From Bordetella genomosp. 13 (GTDB taxonomy: Bacteria > Pseudomonadota > Gammaproteobacteria > Burkholderiales > Burkholderiaceae_B): a stretch of 64,000 nucleotides of DNA. A program made the translations under genes and the position numbers. Under the pieces are notes generated by a model that searched no databases, was not told the origin of the DNA, and saw only the letters and a program-made list of their open reading frames with translations. The stretch spans positions 5,022,001-5,086,000 of the forward strand of contig NZ_CP021111.1 in NCBI RefSeq assembly GCF_002119665.1. Direction: 5' to 3'. Position 1 is the stretch's first letter. Each line of letters begins with the position of its first letter. Positions 35,576 to 45,119 of the stretch are shown piece after piece.

Positions 35576-36481
35576 ATGCTGCTCTCCCTGGTCCGCCTGA
35601 TCGCCGCCCTGCCCTTGCCTCTCCTGCATGCCGTTGGACGCCTTGCAGGACGGCTGGCCTATGCCTGGCCGGGCAAGTATCGCCAGCGCCTGCGGGCCAA
35701 CGCGGCCCAGGCCGGCTATCCGGACGCGGCCTTCGCGCGCCGCGCGGCGGGCGAGGTCGGCGCCATGATGTTCGAACTGCCGCGCGTGTGGTTCCGCCAC
35801 GAGGCCTGCATGCGGCAGGTGTCTTCCAGCGACGACCACATCGTCAAAGAGGCCCTGGCCGAAGGACGCGGCGTCCTGTTCCTCACGCCACACCTGGGCA
35901 GTTTCGACATCGTCGCGCGCTACACCGCGCAACTGCTGCCGCTGACGGTGATGTTCCGGCCGCCGCGCAAGGCCATCCTGGCGCCCGTGCTCGAGACGGC
36001 CCGCAACACCTCCAGCATCAAGGCCGTGCCCGCCACCATGCAGGGCGTGCGCGATTTCGTGCGCACGCTGCGGCGTGGCGAGGCGGTGGGCATGCTGCCC
36101 GACCAGGCGCCGGGCGTGGGCGACGGCGTGTGGGTGCCCTTCTTCGGGCGCATGGCCTACACCATGACGCTGCCCGGCAAGCTGGCCTCGCAGACCGGCG
36201 TGGCCGTCATCCTGTCCGCCGGCGAGCGGCTGCCAGGCGGACGCGGCTGGCGCGTGCACCACATGCGCGTGCCGGGTCCGCTGCCCGACGACCCGGTCGA
36301 GCAGGCCGCGCTGTTGAACAGCATCATGGAGCAGCTGATCCGGCGTTTTCCCCATCAATACCTGTGGGGCTACAACCGCTACAAGACGCCCCGCGGAGCT
36401 CCGCCCGCCCCCACCGGCACGGCGTCTGAAGCGCCGGCCTCCGAATCGCCGGCCGCATCGTTGCCGTCAGACGTCCAGTGA
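35576..36481 (+). CDS. Lipid A-type (LpxL/HtrB) acyltransferase, first copy
   Basis: A 301-residue inner-membrane acyltransferase of the lysophospholipid/lipid A late acyltransferase family. It has an N-terminal hydrophobic segment, then the HX4D catalytic box in [14 protein letters not shown] and the substrate-binding [22 protein letters not shown]. It is divergent from metK. The next gene, a homologue, overlaps it by 4 bases (GTGA), so the pair is translationally coupled. It probably adds secondary acyl chains to lipid A or acts on a related lipid; which position is unknown. Confidence 0.88.
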   Translation: MLLSLVRLIAALPLPLLHAVGRLAGRLAYAWPGKYRQRLRANAAQAGYPDAAFARRAAGEVGAMMFELPRVWFRHEACMRQVSSSDDHIVKEALAEGRGVLFLTPHLGSFDIVARYTAQLLPLTVMFRPPRKAILAPVLETARNTSSIKAVPATMQGVRDFVRTLRRGEAVGMLPDQAPGVGDGVWVPFFGRMAYTMTLPGKLASQTGVAVILSAGERLPGGRGWRVHHMRVPGPLPDDPVEQAALLNSIMEQLIRRFPHQYLWGYNRYKTPRGAPPAPTGTASEAPASESPAASLPSDVQ

Positions 36482-37383
36482 CCGCTCCCACCACCATGTA
36501 TTCCCTGAAGACTTGCGCGCTGACCGCGCTGCTGCGCTGGTTCGCCCGCATGAGCCCTGCAGGACGCCAGCGCGCGGGCGCCGTGCTCACCAGAATCGCG
36601 CTGCGCCTGGCCGGGCGGCGCGCGGGCATCGTGCGCCGCAATCTCGAACTGTGCTTTCCCGAACAGCCGGCCGAGGTGCGCGAACGCTGGCTGCGCGAGC
36701 ACTTCCGCGCGCTGTGCCAGTCCATCGTCGACCGCGGCCTGCTGTGGTACGGCAGCCCCGAGGCCATCCGCGACACCGTGTCGCTGGAAGGCTTCGAGCA
36801 GGTAACTGAACTGCTGAAGCACCGTCCCGTGATCCTGCTGGCGCCGCACTTCACATCGCTGGACGCCGCGGCCACGCGCCTGACCATGGATTCGCCGTCG
36901 GGCGCCACCATGTACACGCCGCAGAGCGACCCGGCTATCGACGCCATCGTGCGGCAGGGCCGGGCCCGCTTCAACGAGGTGCACCTGGTCAATCGCAAGG
37001 ACGGCGTGCGCGAGCTGATCCGCCACCTGCGCGAGCGACGGCCCGTCTATTACCTGCCCGACATGGACTTCGGCCGTGCCGGCTCCGTATTCGCGCCCTT
37101 CTTCGGCGTGCCTGCCGCTACGCTGCTGGCCACGGCCCAGCTGGCGCGCAAGTGGAACGCCGCGGTGGTGCCCATCATCGATTTCTGGGACCCCTCCACC
37201 GGCAAGTACCAGGTGCGCGTGCTGCCTCCGCTGGCCGACTTCCCTGGCGACGACAACGCCGAAGCGGCCACGGCCAGGCTGAACCGCGAGATCGAGGCCT
37301 GGGTAAGGCAATGTCCGCCCCAATACTATTGGGTGCATCGGCGGTTCAAGACGCGTCCCGAAGGCGAAGCCAAGCTGTACTGA
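36478..37383 (+). CDS. Lipid A-type (LpxL/HtrB) acyltransferase, second copy
   Basis: A 301-residue paralogue of the preceding gene. It has the HX4D box in [16 protein letters not shown], followed by [17 protein letters not shown] and [20 protein letters not shown]. It is read from GTG 36478, overlapping the upstream stop; ATG 36496 is a possible alternative. Two tandem acyltransferases would let the cell install two secondary acyl chains, or one may have diverged in substrate. dapF follows after 47 bases. Confidence 0.88.
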   Translation: MTAPTTMYSLKTCALTALLRWFARMSPAGRQRAGAVLTRIALRLAGRRAGIVRRNLELCFPEQPAEVRERWLREHFRALCQSIVDRGLLWYGSPEAIRDTVSLEGFEQVTELLKHRPVILLAPHFTSLDAAATRLTMDSPSGATMYTPQSDPAIDAIVRQGRARFNEVHLVNRKDGVRELIRHLRERRPVYYLPDMDFGRAGSVFAPFFGVPAATLLATAQLARKWNAAVVPIIDFWDPSTGKYQVRVLPPLADFPGDDNAEAATARLNREIEAWVRQCPPQYYWVHRRFKTRPEGEAKLY

Positions 37384-37430
37384 TCGGCCCGGCGCCATTC
37401 GCGCCGCATGTATTGAGCGATAATCCTGCG

Positions 37431-38324
37431 ATGATCTGGAACTTCACCAAGATGCATGGCGCGGGCAACGACTTCGTCGTGCTCGACGGCGTGCGTCAAA
37501 CCATCACCATGACGCCCGAGCGCGCCCGCGCCCTGGCCGACCGCCATTTCGGCGTGGGCGCCGACCAGATCCTGCTGGTTGAGCCCGCCACGCGCCCCGA
37601 TGCCGACTTCCGCTATCGCATCTTCAACGCCGACGGCGGCGAGGTCGAGCACTGCGGCAATGGCGCGCGCTGCTTCGTGCGCTTCGTCCATGAACAGGGC
37701 CTGTCCGACCGCAACCCGCTACGCGCCGAGATCGCCACCGGCGTCATCGTGCTCGACGAAGGCGCCGACTCGCAGGTCACCGTCGACATGGGCCTCACCC
37801 GCTTCGAGCCCGATGCGCTGCCGTTCGACACCACCGGCCTGGCCTCGCGCACGCAACACCAGGACACGCTGTGGCAGCTGGAGCTCGACGCGCCCGCGGG
37901 CCTGCCGCGCCAGGTCGAGATCTCGCTGGTCGCCATCTCCAACCCGCACGCGGTGCAGGTGGTCGATGACGTCGACACCGCACCCGTCGGGCTCACCGGA
38001 CCGCTGATCGAATCGCACGTGCGATTCGCCAAGCGGGTCAACGCGGGATTCATGCAGGTCATCGACCCGCACAACATCCGCCTGCGCGTCTACGAGCGCG
38101 GCGCCGGCGAGACGCTCGCCTGCGGCACCGGCGCATGCGCCGCGGTGGCGGCCGGCATCCGGCGCGGCCTCCTGGCCAGTCCGGTGCGCGTGCAGACGCG
38201 CGGCGGCGTGCTCACCATCGCATGGGACGGCGCCAACCTGCGCATGACCGGTCCCGCCGAGTCCGTCTATACCGGCAAGATCGACATCGACAAGCTGGTC
38301 TTCTCCCTGGCCCTGAACCGCTGA
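37431..38324 (+). CDS. dapF: Diaminopimelate epimerase
   Basis: Cofactor-independent epimerase converting LL- to meso-diaminopimelate for lysine and peptidoglycan synthesis; 297 residues from ATG 37431. Both active-site cysteines are present, in [11 protein letters not shown] and [10 protein letters not shown], and the N-terminus [13 protein letters not shown] is canonical. The dapF, DUF484, xerC order is conserved widely in proteobacteria, as in E. coli. Confidence 0.97.
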   Translation: MIWNFTKMHGAGNDFVVLDGVRQTITMTPERARALADRHFGVGADQILLVEPATRPDADFRYRIFNADGGEVEHCGNGARCFVRFVHEQGLSDRNPLRAEIATGVIVLDEGADSQVTVDMGLTRFEPDALPFDTTGLASRTQHQDTLWQLELDAPAGLPRQVEISLVAISNPHAVQVVDDVDTAPVGLTGPLIESHVRFAKRVNAGFMQVIDPHNIRLRVYERGAGETLACGTGACAAVAAGIRRGLLASPVRVQTRGGVLTIAWDGANLRMTGPAESVYTGKIDIDKLVFSLALNR

Positions 38325-38338
38325 TCCGCCCCGCAACC

Positions 38339-39016
38339 ATGACGACCCCTTCCCAGACCGCGCAGGACATCGCCGCGTTCCTGCGCCAGCATCCCGAATT
38401 CTTCGACCAGCACGCCGAACTGTTCGCCACGCTGCGCGTGCCGCATCCGCACGGCGCGCAGACCATCTCGTTGGGCGAACGGCAGATACTCACGCTGCGA
38501 GAACGCGTGCGCGAGCTCGAATGGCGCATCAACGAAATGGTGCGCAACGCCACGACCAACGAGACCATCGGAAGCCAGATCGCACAATGGAGCCGGCGCC
38601 TGGTGGCCGAGCCCGATGCGCAGCTGCTGCCCGGCGTCATCGCGATGGGCCTGGCCGAGCAGTTCAACGTCGACCACGTGGCGCTGCGCCTGTGGAACCT
38701 GCCCGGACTGCAAGCCGATCACGGCTATGGCGAACCGGCGTCGGAAGACGTGCGCACGTTCGCCGACAGCCTGAAGGCGCCTTATTGCGGCAACGACACC
38801 GAGTTCGAGGCCGCGTCATGGCTGGACGCCCGGCCGCGCTCGCTGGCGCTGATCGCGCTGCGCCCGTCCGACGACGCCGCCAGCATCGGGCTGCTGGTCC
38901 TGGGTTCGGATGATCCCGCGCGCTTTGATCCCGAGATGGGCACCGCCTTCCTCGAATCGATCGGCAGGCTGGCCTCGGCTGCGCTGAACCGGCTGGCCGC
39001 ACCAGCCGCCGCCTGA
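38339..39016 (+). CDS. DUF484 family protein (GAF-like)
   Basis: A 225-residue cytoplasmic protein of unknown function. It opens with the DUF484 signature IAAFLRQHPEFFDQHAELFA, followed by a helix LTLRERVRELEWRINEMVR with coiled-coil character. The C-terminal half resembles a GAF fold (LGSDDPARFDPEMGTAFLES). It is always near xerC in this gene order. It starts 12 bases after dapF and ends 28 bases before xerC. Confidence 0.92.
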   Translation: MTTPSQTAQDIAAFLRQHPEFFDQHAELFATLRVPHPHGAQTISLGERQILTLRERVRELEWRINEMVRNATTNETIGSQIAQWSRRLVAEPDAQLLPGVIAMGLAEQFNVDHVALRLWNLPGLQADHGYGEPASEDVRTFADSLKAPYCGNDTEFEAASWLDARPRSLALIALRPSDDAASIGLLVLGSDDPARFDPEMGTAFLESIGRLASAALNRLAAPAAA

Positions 39017-39044
39017 TACCGCCCGGCGCCACGCCGCAGCCGCC

Positions 39045-40010
39045 ATGAACGACGCGCCCGACGCCCTGCCCGATCCCATGCAGGCCTGGCTACGGCATCT
39101 GCAGGCCAACCGGCGCTATGCAGGCCATACGCTGGACGGCTACGCGCGCGACCTGCGCCGATTGGCCGAGATGGCCAGGCAGGCCGGCCTTCCCCCCGAC
39201 CGTCTATCCAACGGCCATATCCGGCAGTTCGTGGCACGGCTGCACGGCCAGGGCCTGGGTCCGCGCAGCCTGGCGCGCCTGCTGGCGGCATGGCGCGGCT
39301 TTTACCAGTGGTGGGCGCCGACGGCCGGCATGCCCGGCAATCCCGCGGCCGGTGTGCGCGCCCCCAAGGCGCCGCGCGGCCTGCCCAAGGCCCTGTCCGT
39401 CGAACAGGCTCAGGGCCTGCTCGACCACGCAGCCGCGCATCCGTCCAGCGATCCCGCGCATGCCCGCGACACCGCCATGTTCGAGCTGTTCTATTCCAGC
39501 GGACTGCGGTTGTCGGAACTGACGGGCTTGGATCACCAGTACGTGCGCACGCCCGACTATGAATCGCGCGGCTGGCTGGATGCCGACGCCGCCGAGGTGA
39601 CCGTGCTGGGCAAGGGCGGCAAGCGCCGCTCGGTGCCGGTCGGCAGCGCGGCCCTGGCCGCGTTGCGTCAATGGCTGCAGGTGCGCGGCCAACTGGCCGC
39701 ATCGGGCACGCCCGACGATGCCGCGGCGCTGTTCGTCGGCGCGCGCGGCCGGCGCATCGCCCCGCGCGTGGTGCAGGCCCGACTGGCCGCGCTGGCGCAG
39801 GCGGCGGGCCTGCCCGCGCACGTGCACCCGCACGTGCTGCGCCACAGCTTCGCCAGCCACGTGCTGCAGTCGGCGCAAGACCTGCGCGCCGTGCAGGAGA
39901 TGCTGGGCCACGCCAACATCTCGACCACCCAGATCTACACCCGGCTGGATTTCCAGCACCTGGCCAAGGCCTACGACCAGGCGCACCCGCGCGCCGGCCG
40001 CAAGTCCTGA
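39045..40010 (+). CDS. xerC: Tyrosine recombinase XerC
   Basis: Site-specific recombinase that resolves chromosome dimers at dif together with XerD; 321 residues. The N-terminal SAM-like core-binding domain (LQANRRYAGHTLDGYARDL) is followed by the catalytic domain: Arg in YSSGLRLSELTGL, then HPHVLRHSFASHVL (HxxR), LGHANISTTQIY (His) and the nucleophile Tyr in QIYTRLDF. The dapF neighbourhood marks it as the housekeeping enzyme rather than a phage integrase. It runs convergently into the ZnuD-like gene with a gap of only 12 bases. Confidence 0.95.
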   Translation: MNDAPDALPDPMQAWLRHLQANRRYAGHTLDGYARDLRRLAEMARQAGLPPDRLSNGHIRQFVARLHGQGLGPRSLARLLAAWRGFYQWWAPTAGMPGNPAAGVRAPKAPRGLPKALSVEQAQGLLDHAAAHPSSDPAHARDTAMFELFYSSGLRLSELTGLDHQYVRTPDYESRGWLDADAAEVTVLGKGGKRRSVPVGSAALAALRQWLQVRGQLAASGTPDDAAALFVGARGRRIAPRVVQARLAALAQAAGLPAHVHPHVLRHSFASHVLQSAQDLRAVQEMLGHANISTTQIYTRLDFQHLAKAYDQAHPRAGRKS

Positions 40011-40022
40011 TCGGCCCGCGCG

Positions 40023-42137
40023 TCAGTACGTGGCGCGCACACCCAGCAGCACGCTGCGGCCGGCCAGCGGCGCCGCGCGCGAGATGAACGACGCGTGGTT
40101 GTAGGCCAGCTTGTCCAGCAGGTTGTTGCCGCGCAGGTAGACCTCGTAGTCCACCGCGCCCAGCCGCGTGCGATACGCCAGCGAGGCGTTGACCATGTCG
40201 TAGCCCGGCGTGCTTGACTCGTACGACGCGATGTCGTCCTGGCGGTACACGTGGTAGTACTCCACGCCCCCGGACCAGCGCTGCCAATGCGCATCGGCGC
40301 GCACGCCCAGGCGGGCCGCGGGAATGCGCGGCAGGTTGCCGTCGCCGCCGGTCAGCTTGCCGCGCACGTAGTCGCCGAATACCGCCGCCGACAGCACGTT
40401 GGTGAAGCGATGCCGGATCTCGCCTTCCACGCCGACGAATTCCGCGTCATGCTGCGTGTACTCGATCAGGCGGAAATCCTCGTAGCGATCCAGCGTGTTC
40501 GCATAGATGTAGTTGCGGACGCGGTTGTGGAACGCACTGATGCTGAACGTCGTGTCGCCCGCATGCTTGCGCAACGTGAGGTCGATGTTGCGCGAGGTTT
40601 CCTTGTCCAGGTCGGGGTCGCCCAGTTCGTACGTGTTGGTGGCCAGGTGCACGCCGTCGGCGTACAGCTCCTGTGCGGATGGCAGGCGCTGCGAGCGCGA
40701 CACCGACAGCGCCAGCGAGTATTGCGGCGCGAAGTCCCAGATGGCCGCCGCGGACAAGGACGTGGCCGACTTGTCGGATTCGCGCAGGTCGCCATCGGGG
40801 GTGACACGCTGCCAGTCCTGGCGCGCGCCGGCCTCGAAACGCCACTGGCCCAGGCGATATTCCTCGAGCACGAACAGGCCGGTGCCTCGGGTCTTGCTGC
40901 GCGGCAGGAAGGCCTCTTCGCCTTCGGCCCGGAAGTCGCTGTAGGAAGACTGCAGGCCCACGACGCCATGCAGTCCCATCCAGGGCTTGTGGGTCAGTTC
41001 CAGGCGCGCGTCGTAGCCACGATTCTTGAAGCGCGTGCCGACCTCGCCGCCTTCGATCTCGTCGTGCTGGTAGTCGGTAAGGCCGCCGCGGAAGCGAACT
41101 TTCTCGAAACCCGCGAACGGCTCGAGGTACTCGCCGCGCAGGTCCACGCGCTGACTGCGCAGCTTGACGTAGGGGACGGCGTGGTCGTGATCGTGGTCTT
41201 CGTGACCGTGTTCGTCGTGCCCCTCTTCCTCTTCGCCATGGTCGTGATCGTCATGCCCGCCGCAGTGCAGGTGCGTGCCATGGGGATGGCAGCTTTCGTA
41301 TTCGTGGTTGTGACCGGGCAGGCCGTACTTGCTGTTCAGTGCGGTAAACGCCACGCCCACGTAGCCGCGCGGCCGGATCCACGACAACCCCACCGTGCCC
41401 TGCGAGGATTCGCTGTACGAACCCGCCAGCTTGCTTTCATCCCAATCGGGAACGCGATAGTCGCTGCTGCGCCGCTTGAGGCCTTCGACGCGCACGGCGA
41501 AGTCGCCGCTGCCGGCGGTGATGCCCGCCGCGCCCGTGCGCTCTTTGGTGCCCGTGGCGCCGCGCACCTCGACCTCGGCGTCCACGCCCTTGGCCGGCAC
41601 TTCGGTGGGAATCTTGCGGTCCACCACGTTCACCACGCCGCCAATGGCGCCGCCGCCATACAGCAGCGTCGCCGGGCCGCGCAGCACCTCGATGCGCTCT
41701 GACAGCAGCGGCTCGACCGTCACGGCATGGTCGGGCGAAATGCTGGACGCATCCATTACCTCGGAGCCATCGGACAAGACCTTCACGCGCGGCGCGGTCT
41801 GGCCACGCACGACGGGACGCACGGCGCCCGAGCCGAACGTGTCGGCATGAACCCCCGGCAAGCCGTCCAGCGTGGCGCCCAGCGTGCCCTGCCGACGCAA
41901 CATCAGTTCGTCGGCATCCAGCACCAGCGCGGGCAGGACCATGCTGTCGGCATCCAGCCCCAGCGGATTGGCCGAGACGGGCACGGGCGCGAGCGTGGTG
42001 ACGGGCGTGGCATCTGGACCGGCAGGGGCAGCGACGCCGACCGGTGCGGCGGGGCTGACGGCCTGGGCGCCGGCATCGGCCAACGGCGCCAGCGCCACGG
42101 CCAGTGCCAAGCCGAGGCTGGAAGGACTGCGGTGCAT
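40023..42137 (-). CDS. znuD: TonB-dependent outer-membrane zinc receptor, ZnuD-like
   Basis: A 704-residue outer-membrane receptor. The signal peptide LGLALAVALAPLADAGAQ is followed by a plug domain (GAVRPVVRGQTAPRVKVLSD, ERIEVLRGPATLLYGGGAIGG) and a beta-barrel ending in RSVLLGVRATY with a terminal aromatic. An extracellular loop near residues 270-315 is extremely rich in His, Asp and Glu, as in ZnuD zinc receptors. A Zur-box-like palindrome lies about 41 bases upstream. With the neighbouring Zur, NicO-type and CobW genes this supports zinc import under starvation. Confidence 0.88.
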   Translation of the reverse strand: MHRSPSSLGLALAVALAPLADAGAQAVSPAAPVGVAAPAGPDATPVTTLAPVPVSANPLGLDADSMVLPALVLDADELMLRRQGTLGATLDGLPGVHADTFGSGAVRPVVRGQTAPRVKVLSDGSEVMDASSISPDHAVTVEPLLSERIEVLRGPATLLYGGGAIGGVVNVVDRKIPTEVPAKGVDAEVEVRGATGTKERTGAAGITAGSGDFAVRVEGLKRRSSDYRVPDWDESKLAGSYSESSQGTVGLSWIRPRGYVGVAFTALNSKYGLPGHNHEYESCHPHGTHLHCGGHDDHDHGEEEEGHDEHGHEDHDHDHAVPYVKLRSQRVDLRGEYLEPFAGFEKVRFRGGLTDYQHDEIEGGEVGTRFKNRGYDARLELTHKPWMGLHGVVGLQSSYSDFRAEGEEAFLPRSKTRGTGLFVLEEYRLGQWRFEAGARQDWQRVTPDGDLRESDKSATSLSAAAIWDFAPQYSLALSVSRSQRLPSAQELYADGVHLATNTYELGDPDLDKETSRNIDLTLRKHAGDTTFSISAFHNRVRNYIYANTLDRYEDFRLIEYTQHDAEFVGVEGEIRHRFTNVLSAAVFGDYVRGKLTGGDGNLPRIPAARLGVRADAHWQRWSGGVEYYHVYRQDDIASYESSTPGYDMVNASLAYRTRLGAVDYEVYLRGNNLLDKLAYNHASFISRAAPLAGRSVLLGVRATY

Positions 42138-42177
42138 GTGGGATTCCTCTTTCTGTTATGTTGTTTCATTACGCGAC

Positions 42178-42192
42178 GGCAATGATATAACA
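42178..42192 (-). promoter_or_regulatory. Zur-box-like site upstream of the ZnuD-like gene
   Basis: GGCAATGATATAACA matches, in 12 of 15 positions, the reverse complement (TGTTATGATATAACA) of the better palindrome in front of zur. It lies 41-55 bases upstream of the receptor start codon. A partial second copy of the half site, TGTTATG, is found closer to the gene near 42154. Confidence 0.65.
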
Positions 42193-42318
42193 TAGCGAAA
42201 CTGCCGCAAGCCGCTGAGACGAAAAACAGACGCAATAAAGACAGTCCGGGGCGCGCGGATTCATCAGAACGGTCGCCCCCCCGGGCCCCGCTGCGACATC
42301 CGCCTTTGGGGCGATGCG

Positions 42319-43389
42319 TCAGCTGGCTGCTGCCCCGACCAATTGCCCACCCAACAGCAGAGCGCCCAAGGCAAGCACGGCGATAGCGGCGGCGGCTTCG
42401 ATGGCATACCGCAGGCGCGCAGCCCATGCGGCGGACATGGCCGCACCCAGGCGTGTGGCGCCCTCGCGTGCGACCACCGCCAATCCCACCAGGACGGCCA
42501 CGGTCAGGCCCGTGCCCAGGCCCATGGCCAATGCCGAAGCCATGCCGGCCGCGAAGAATCCTTGCGACAGGGCGAACACCAGCACGATCAGCGCGCCGCT
42601 GCACGGACGCAGCCCGACGGCGAGCACGGCGGCGATCGACCGGCGCAGCCCGGGCCGGCCCTGCACGTCGCGCGGATCGGGTACGTGCGCATGCCCGCAG
42701 CCGCAATCGTCGTGATGATGATCGTGATGGTGGCGAGGATCATGCGCGTGCTGGCCATGATCATGTCCATCATGCCGATGGCCGGCATGTGCCGCGCTTC
42801 GCGCTTCGCTTCGGGACCCGCGCCACGAGCGCAGCGCAGGACGCAGCGCCTTGCGCCACACCAGCCACAGTCCGAGCGCGACGATCAGCGCATACGACGC
42901 GGTTTCCAGCCAGTGCGTGGCGCGGTTCATCGTCGCAGCCGTCACGTTCAGCAGCCACGCCAGCACCGCCACTGCCACGATCGCGACCAGCGCCTGTACC
43001 AGCGCCGACACCATCGCCAGCACCGCCCCGTTGCGCGCGGTCTGGCGGTTGGCAAGCACATAGGCCGAGATCACCGCCTTGCCATGGCCGGGTCCCAACG
43101 CATGGAACACGCCATAGGCGAAGGACAGGCCGATCATCGTCCACCCGGCGCCGCCTTCGGCCTGCCAGGCGCGCAGCGCGCCGGTCAGCTGACGATAGAA
43201 ATGGCTTTGCCAGATCGCGGCCTGGCCCAGCCACCCGGACAGCCAACCGGCGCTGCTCGCACCCGCTCCGCCGCCCTCGGGCACGCCGAAGGGATGCGCG
43301 GCCTGGGCCATGACGGGATGGAGGGCAAGGATAGCCAGGGCCGCCCAGGCGATCACTGCGCCGGCGTGCCTGATGCAACTCAAGAACAT
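42319..43389 (-). CDS. NicO/RcnA-type divalent-metal transporter
   Basis: A 356-residue inner-membrane protein with about six to seven membrane segments and a signal-like N-terminus. ATG 43389 overlaps the end of the DUF1007 gene by 10 bases, supporting this start. Signatures are YGVFHALGPGHGKAVISAYV and LAVGLRPCSGALIVLVFAL. A cytoplasmic His-rich stretch of more than 30 residues (starting HAGHRHDGHDHGQHAHDPRH) is typical of Ni/Co or Zn handling proteins. Together with the DUF1007 protein it resembles the paired permease and periplasmic component seen in zinc-regulated loci. Direction and metal are not settled. Confidence 0.83.
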   Translation of the reverse strand: MFLSCIRHAGAVIAWAALAILALHPVMAQAAHPFGVPEGGGAGASSAGWLSGWLGQAAIWQSHFYRQLTGALRAWQAEGGAGWTMIGLSFAYGVFHALGPGHGKAVISAYVLANRQTARNGAVLAMVSALVQALVAIVAVAVLAWLLNVTAATMNRATHWLETASYALIVALGLWLVWRKALRPALRSWRGSRSEARSAAHAGHRHDGHDHGQHAHDPRHHHDHHHDDCGCGHAHVPDPRDVQGRPGLRRSIAAVLAVGLRPCSGALIVLVFALSQGFFAAGMASALAMGLGTGLTVAVLVGLAVVAREGATRLGAAMSAAWAARLRYAIEAAAAIAVLALGALLLGGQLVGAAAS

Positions 43390-44117
43390 GCCACCTCTAT
43401 GCGATGCGTGAGGCCTTTGGTGACGGCCAGCAGTTCCTCGGGCAAGCCTTCCGCGTCGGCCGGAATGGCGGCCAACTGCTGCATGGTCTGCCAATCCGGC
43501 GGCTTCGGCGGCCGGTAGGACGGCTTGCAGCCGGCCGGCGCCGCCTTAAGGGTGACCGCATCCGGCTCGTCGAAGGCATAGGCCACGAAGAACGTCGGGT
43601 CGTACACATCGATCGACACGCCGCGCGCGGCCGGCGCCGCGGGCTTGGCCAGCGGCAGTACGAAGGACAGCGTCAGCAAACCCTTCGCATCGCGAGTGAC
43701 GCGCGCGTCGCGCGGCTTGCCGAACGCCTGACGCCTGCCATCCACCTGGACGGTGGTGAAGTAATGCGAAATGGGCTCGCCAAGAGCCTCCATCCAGTCG
43801 TCCGCCATGCGGCGCATCGTCTCGGGAGTCAGGCTGCCGTCGGGGCCTGTCGGCATGCCTTGGGCAGCGTACGCGGCGAACATCTCGTCGAACCGCCATT
43901 GCTGTTCGACCGCGGCGAGGCGGCCCTGTGTGTCGAACACCAGCGTGGCGCGCGCATCGATCCAGACATGAGGATGCGCCTGAAGCGGCGCCGCTGCGGC
44001 CAGCATGCAGACGCCCGCCATTACGGCGGCCAGGCGGCGCCGTCCCATCGCGAGCGAGCGCGCGCTGGCAGTTCGAAGCAGGATTGGGAATAACAAGGAA
44101 AAGAATCGCACAGGCAT
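43380..44117 (-). CDS. DUF1007 periplasmic metal-associated protein
   Basis: A 245-residue exported protein of the DUF1007 family, often paired with NicO-type permeases. After a signal peptide (LAAVMAGVCMLAAAAPLQA) the mature N-terminus is HPHVWIDARATLVF. An exposed N-terminal His-x-His could ligate metal. ATG 44117 and ATG 44048 are both possible starts; neither has a clear ribosome-binding site. It shares a divergent promoter region with zur, which holds a Zur-box-like palindrome, and overlaps the permease gene by 10 bases. Confidence 0.83.
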   Translation of the reverse strand: MPVRFFSLLFPILLRTASARSLAMGRRRLAAVMAGVCMLAAAAPLQAHPHVWIDARATLVFDTQGRLAAVEQQWRFDEMFAAYAAQGMPTGPDGSLTPETMRRMADDWMEALGEPISHYFTTVQVDGRRQAFGKPRDARVTRDAKGLLTLSFVLPLAKPAAPAARGVSIDVYDPTFFVAYAFDEPDAVTLKAAPAGCKPSYRPPKPPDWQTMQQLAAIPADAEGLPEELLAVTKGLTHRIEVACS

Positions 44118-44185
44118 GGCGGAAGGCAGGAAGCAGAGAAGCCGCCCCGGTGGAGCGGTGGCGGCGCCGGCAGCGCGTAACCCTA

Positions 44186-44200
44186 TGTTATATCATAACA
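44186..44200. promoter_or_regulatory. Zur-box-like palindrome between the DUF1007 gene and zur
   Basis: TGTTATATCATAACA is a near-perfect palindrome (TGTTAT and ATAACA arms) of the kind bound by Zur and Fur proteins. It lies in the middle of the 183-base divergent spacer, so it can control the DUF1007/NicO operon and zur itself. Confidence 0.75.
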
Positions 44201-44300
44201 ATTCATCGCTTTCCCCCGGAGGGAGATTTCTGCTACTTTCCGGCTTGGCGGCGGCCGGCCCGCGCGCCGCTACCTTCATCGCGCCTTGCCACGATCCTCA

Positions 44301-44804
44301 ATGTCCGCCCCCATCGCCACGTCCCGGCCCGATACCGTCAGCCAACAGCTCGAACTGGCCGAATCCCTGTGCGCCGAACGGGGACGGCGCCTCACGCCTA
44401 TCCGCCGCAAGGTGCTGGAATTGCTGCTGCGCCATGGCCGCAGCCTGAAGGCCTACGAACTGCTCGAGGCGATGCGCGCGGTGCATCCGGGCGCCGCGCC
44501 TCCCACGGTGTATCGCGCGCTGGACTTCCTCATGGACGAAGGCCTGGTCCACCGGCTGGACGCGGTCAATGCGTGGAGCGCCTGTCATGACGCGGCCGGC
44601 GCGCCGCACGACCTGCTGGTCGTCTGCACGCGCTGCGGCGCGGTGGCCGAACTGAGCGATCCCGCCATGAGCCGGCAATTGGCCGAACGCGTGGCCCAGA
44701 CCGGCTTCGCGCTGGCCACCCACGAAACCGAGATCCGCGCGCTGTGCCCGCAGTGCCAGAAATCGGCGCCTCCCTCCCACGATCATCACGGCCACACTCA
44801 CTGA
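44301..44804 (+). CDS. zur: Fur-family zinc uptake regulator Zur
   Basis: A 167-residue Fur-family repressor. DNA-binding helix segment: RRLTPIRRKVLELLLRHGR and APPTVYRALDFLMDEGLVHR. A structural zinc site is formed by two CxxC pairs, LLVVCTRCGAV and ALCPQCQKS. A His-rich tail (HDHHGHTH) ends the protein. The context (ZnuD-like receptor, His-rich permease, CobW GTPase) and the palindrome upstream argue for Zur over Fur or PerR. Start at ATG 44301; an in-frame ATG at 44286 would add five residues. Confidence 0.9.
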   Translation: MSAPIATSRPDTVSQQLELAESLCAERGRRLTPIRRKVLELLLRHGRSLKAYELLEAMRAVHPGAAPPTVYRALDFLMDEGLVHRLDAVNAWSACHDAAGAPHDLLVVCTRCGAVAELSDPAMSRQLAERVAQTGFALATHETEIRALCPQCQKSAPPSHDHHGHTH

Positions 44805-45119
44805 GACAGCCGGCTTTCGTGCACGGGACGGGGTCCGCATGTATCGGTCCGATACCGTGCGCAAGGGCTTCGAACGGCTCACTTGAAATTCACGGGTCCG
44901 CCCCCATTTGCTGTTTTCTCCCGGCATCCAGCCTGAATTTCGGCAGGAACTGACCGCAATTCGCCGATCGACGCCTCTAGGCCATTACGGGGTTTGCCCC
45001 CTGCCCGCGACTGTGCTGTAATCCTGCGTCCGGTCGGCGATTGTCGGTACGCCGTCGCCCCACCCCTCGGTGCGCGCGCCCCGTGTGTGCGCAGCCCGAT
45101 ACTAGCTTGCAGCTTCGCC
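44805..45119. other. Intergenic gap before the CobW-type GTPase gene
   Basis: About 315 bases without a supported gene. The clearest element is a sigma70-like promoter: TTGCCC at 44994-44999 and TGTAAT at 45017-45022 with a 17-base spacer, about 98 bases before the GTPase start. No Zur-box-like palindrome or cobalamin riboswitch is visible here. Confidence 0.5.

Noticed and set aside
39045..40010. Integrase of a genomic island
   Set aside because: Sequence and the dapF-DUF484 neighbourhood identify housekeeping XerC.
44805..45119. Cobalamin riboswitch before the CobW-type gene or the adenosyltransferase gene
   Set aside because: The conserved B12-box sequence is not visible in either leader, and the CobW-type gene sits in a zinc context.
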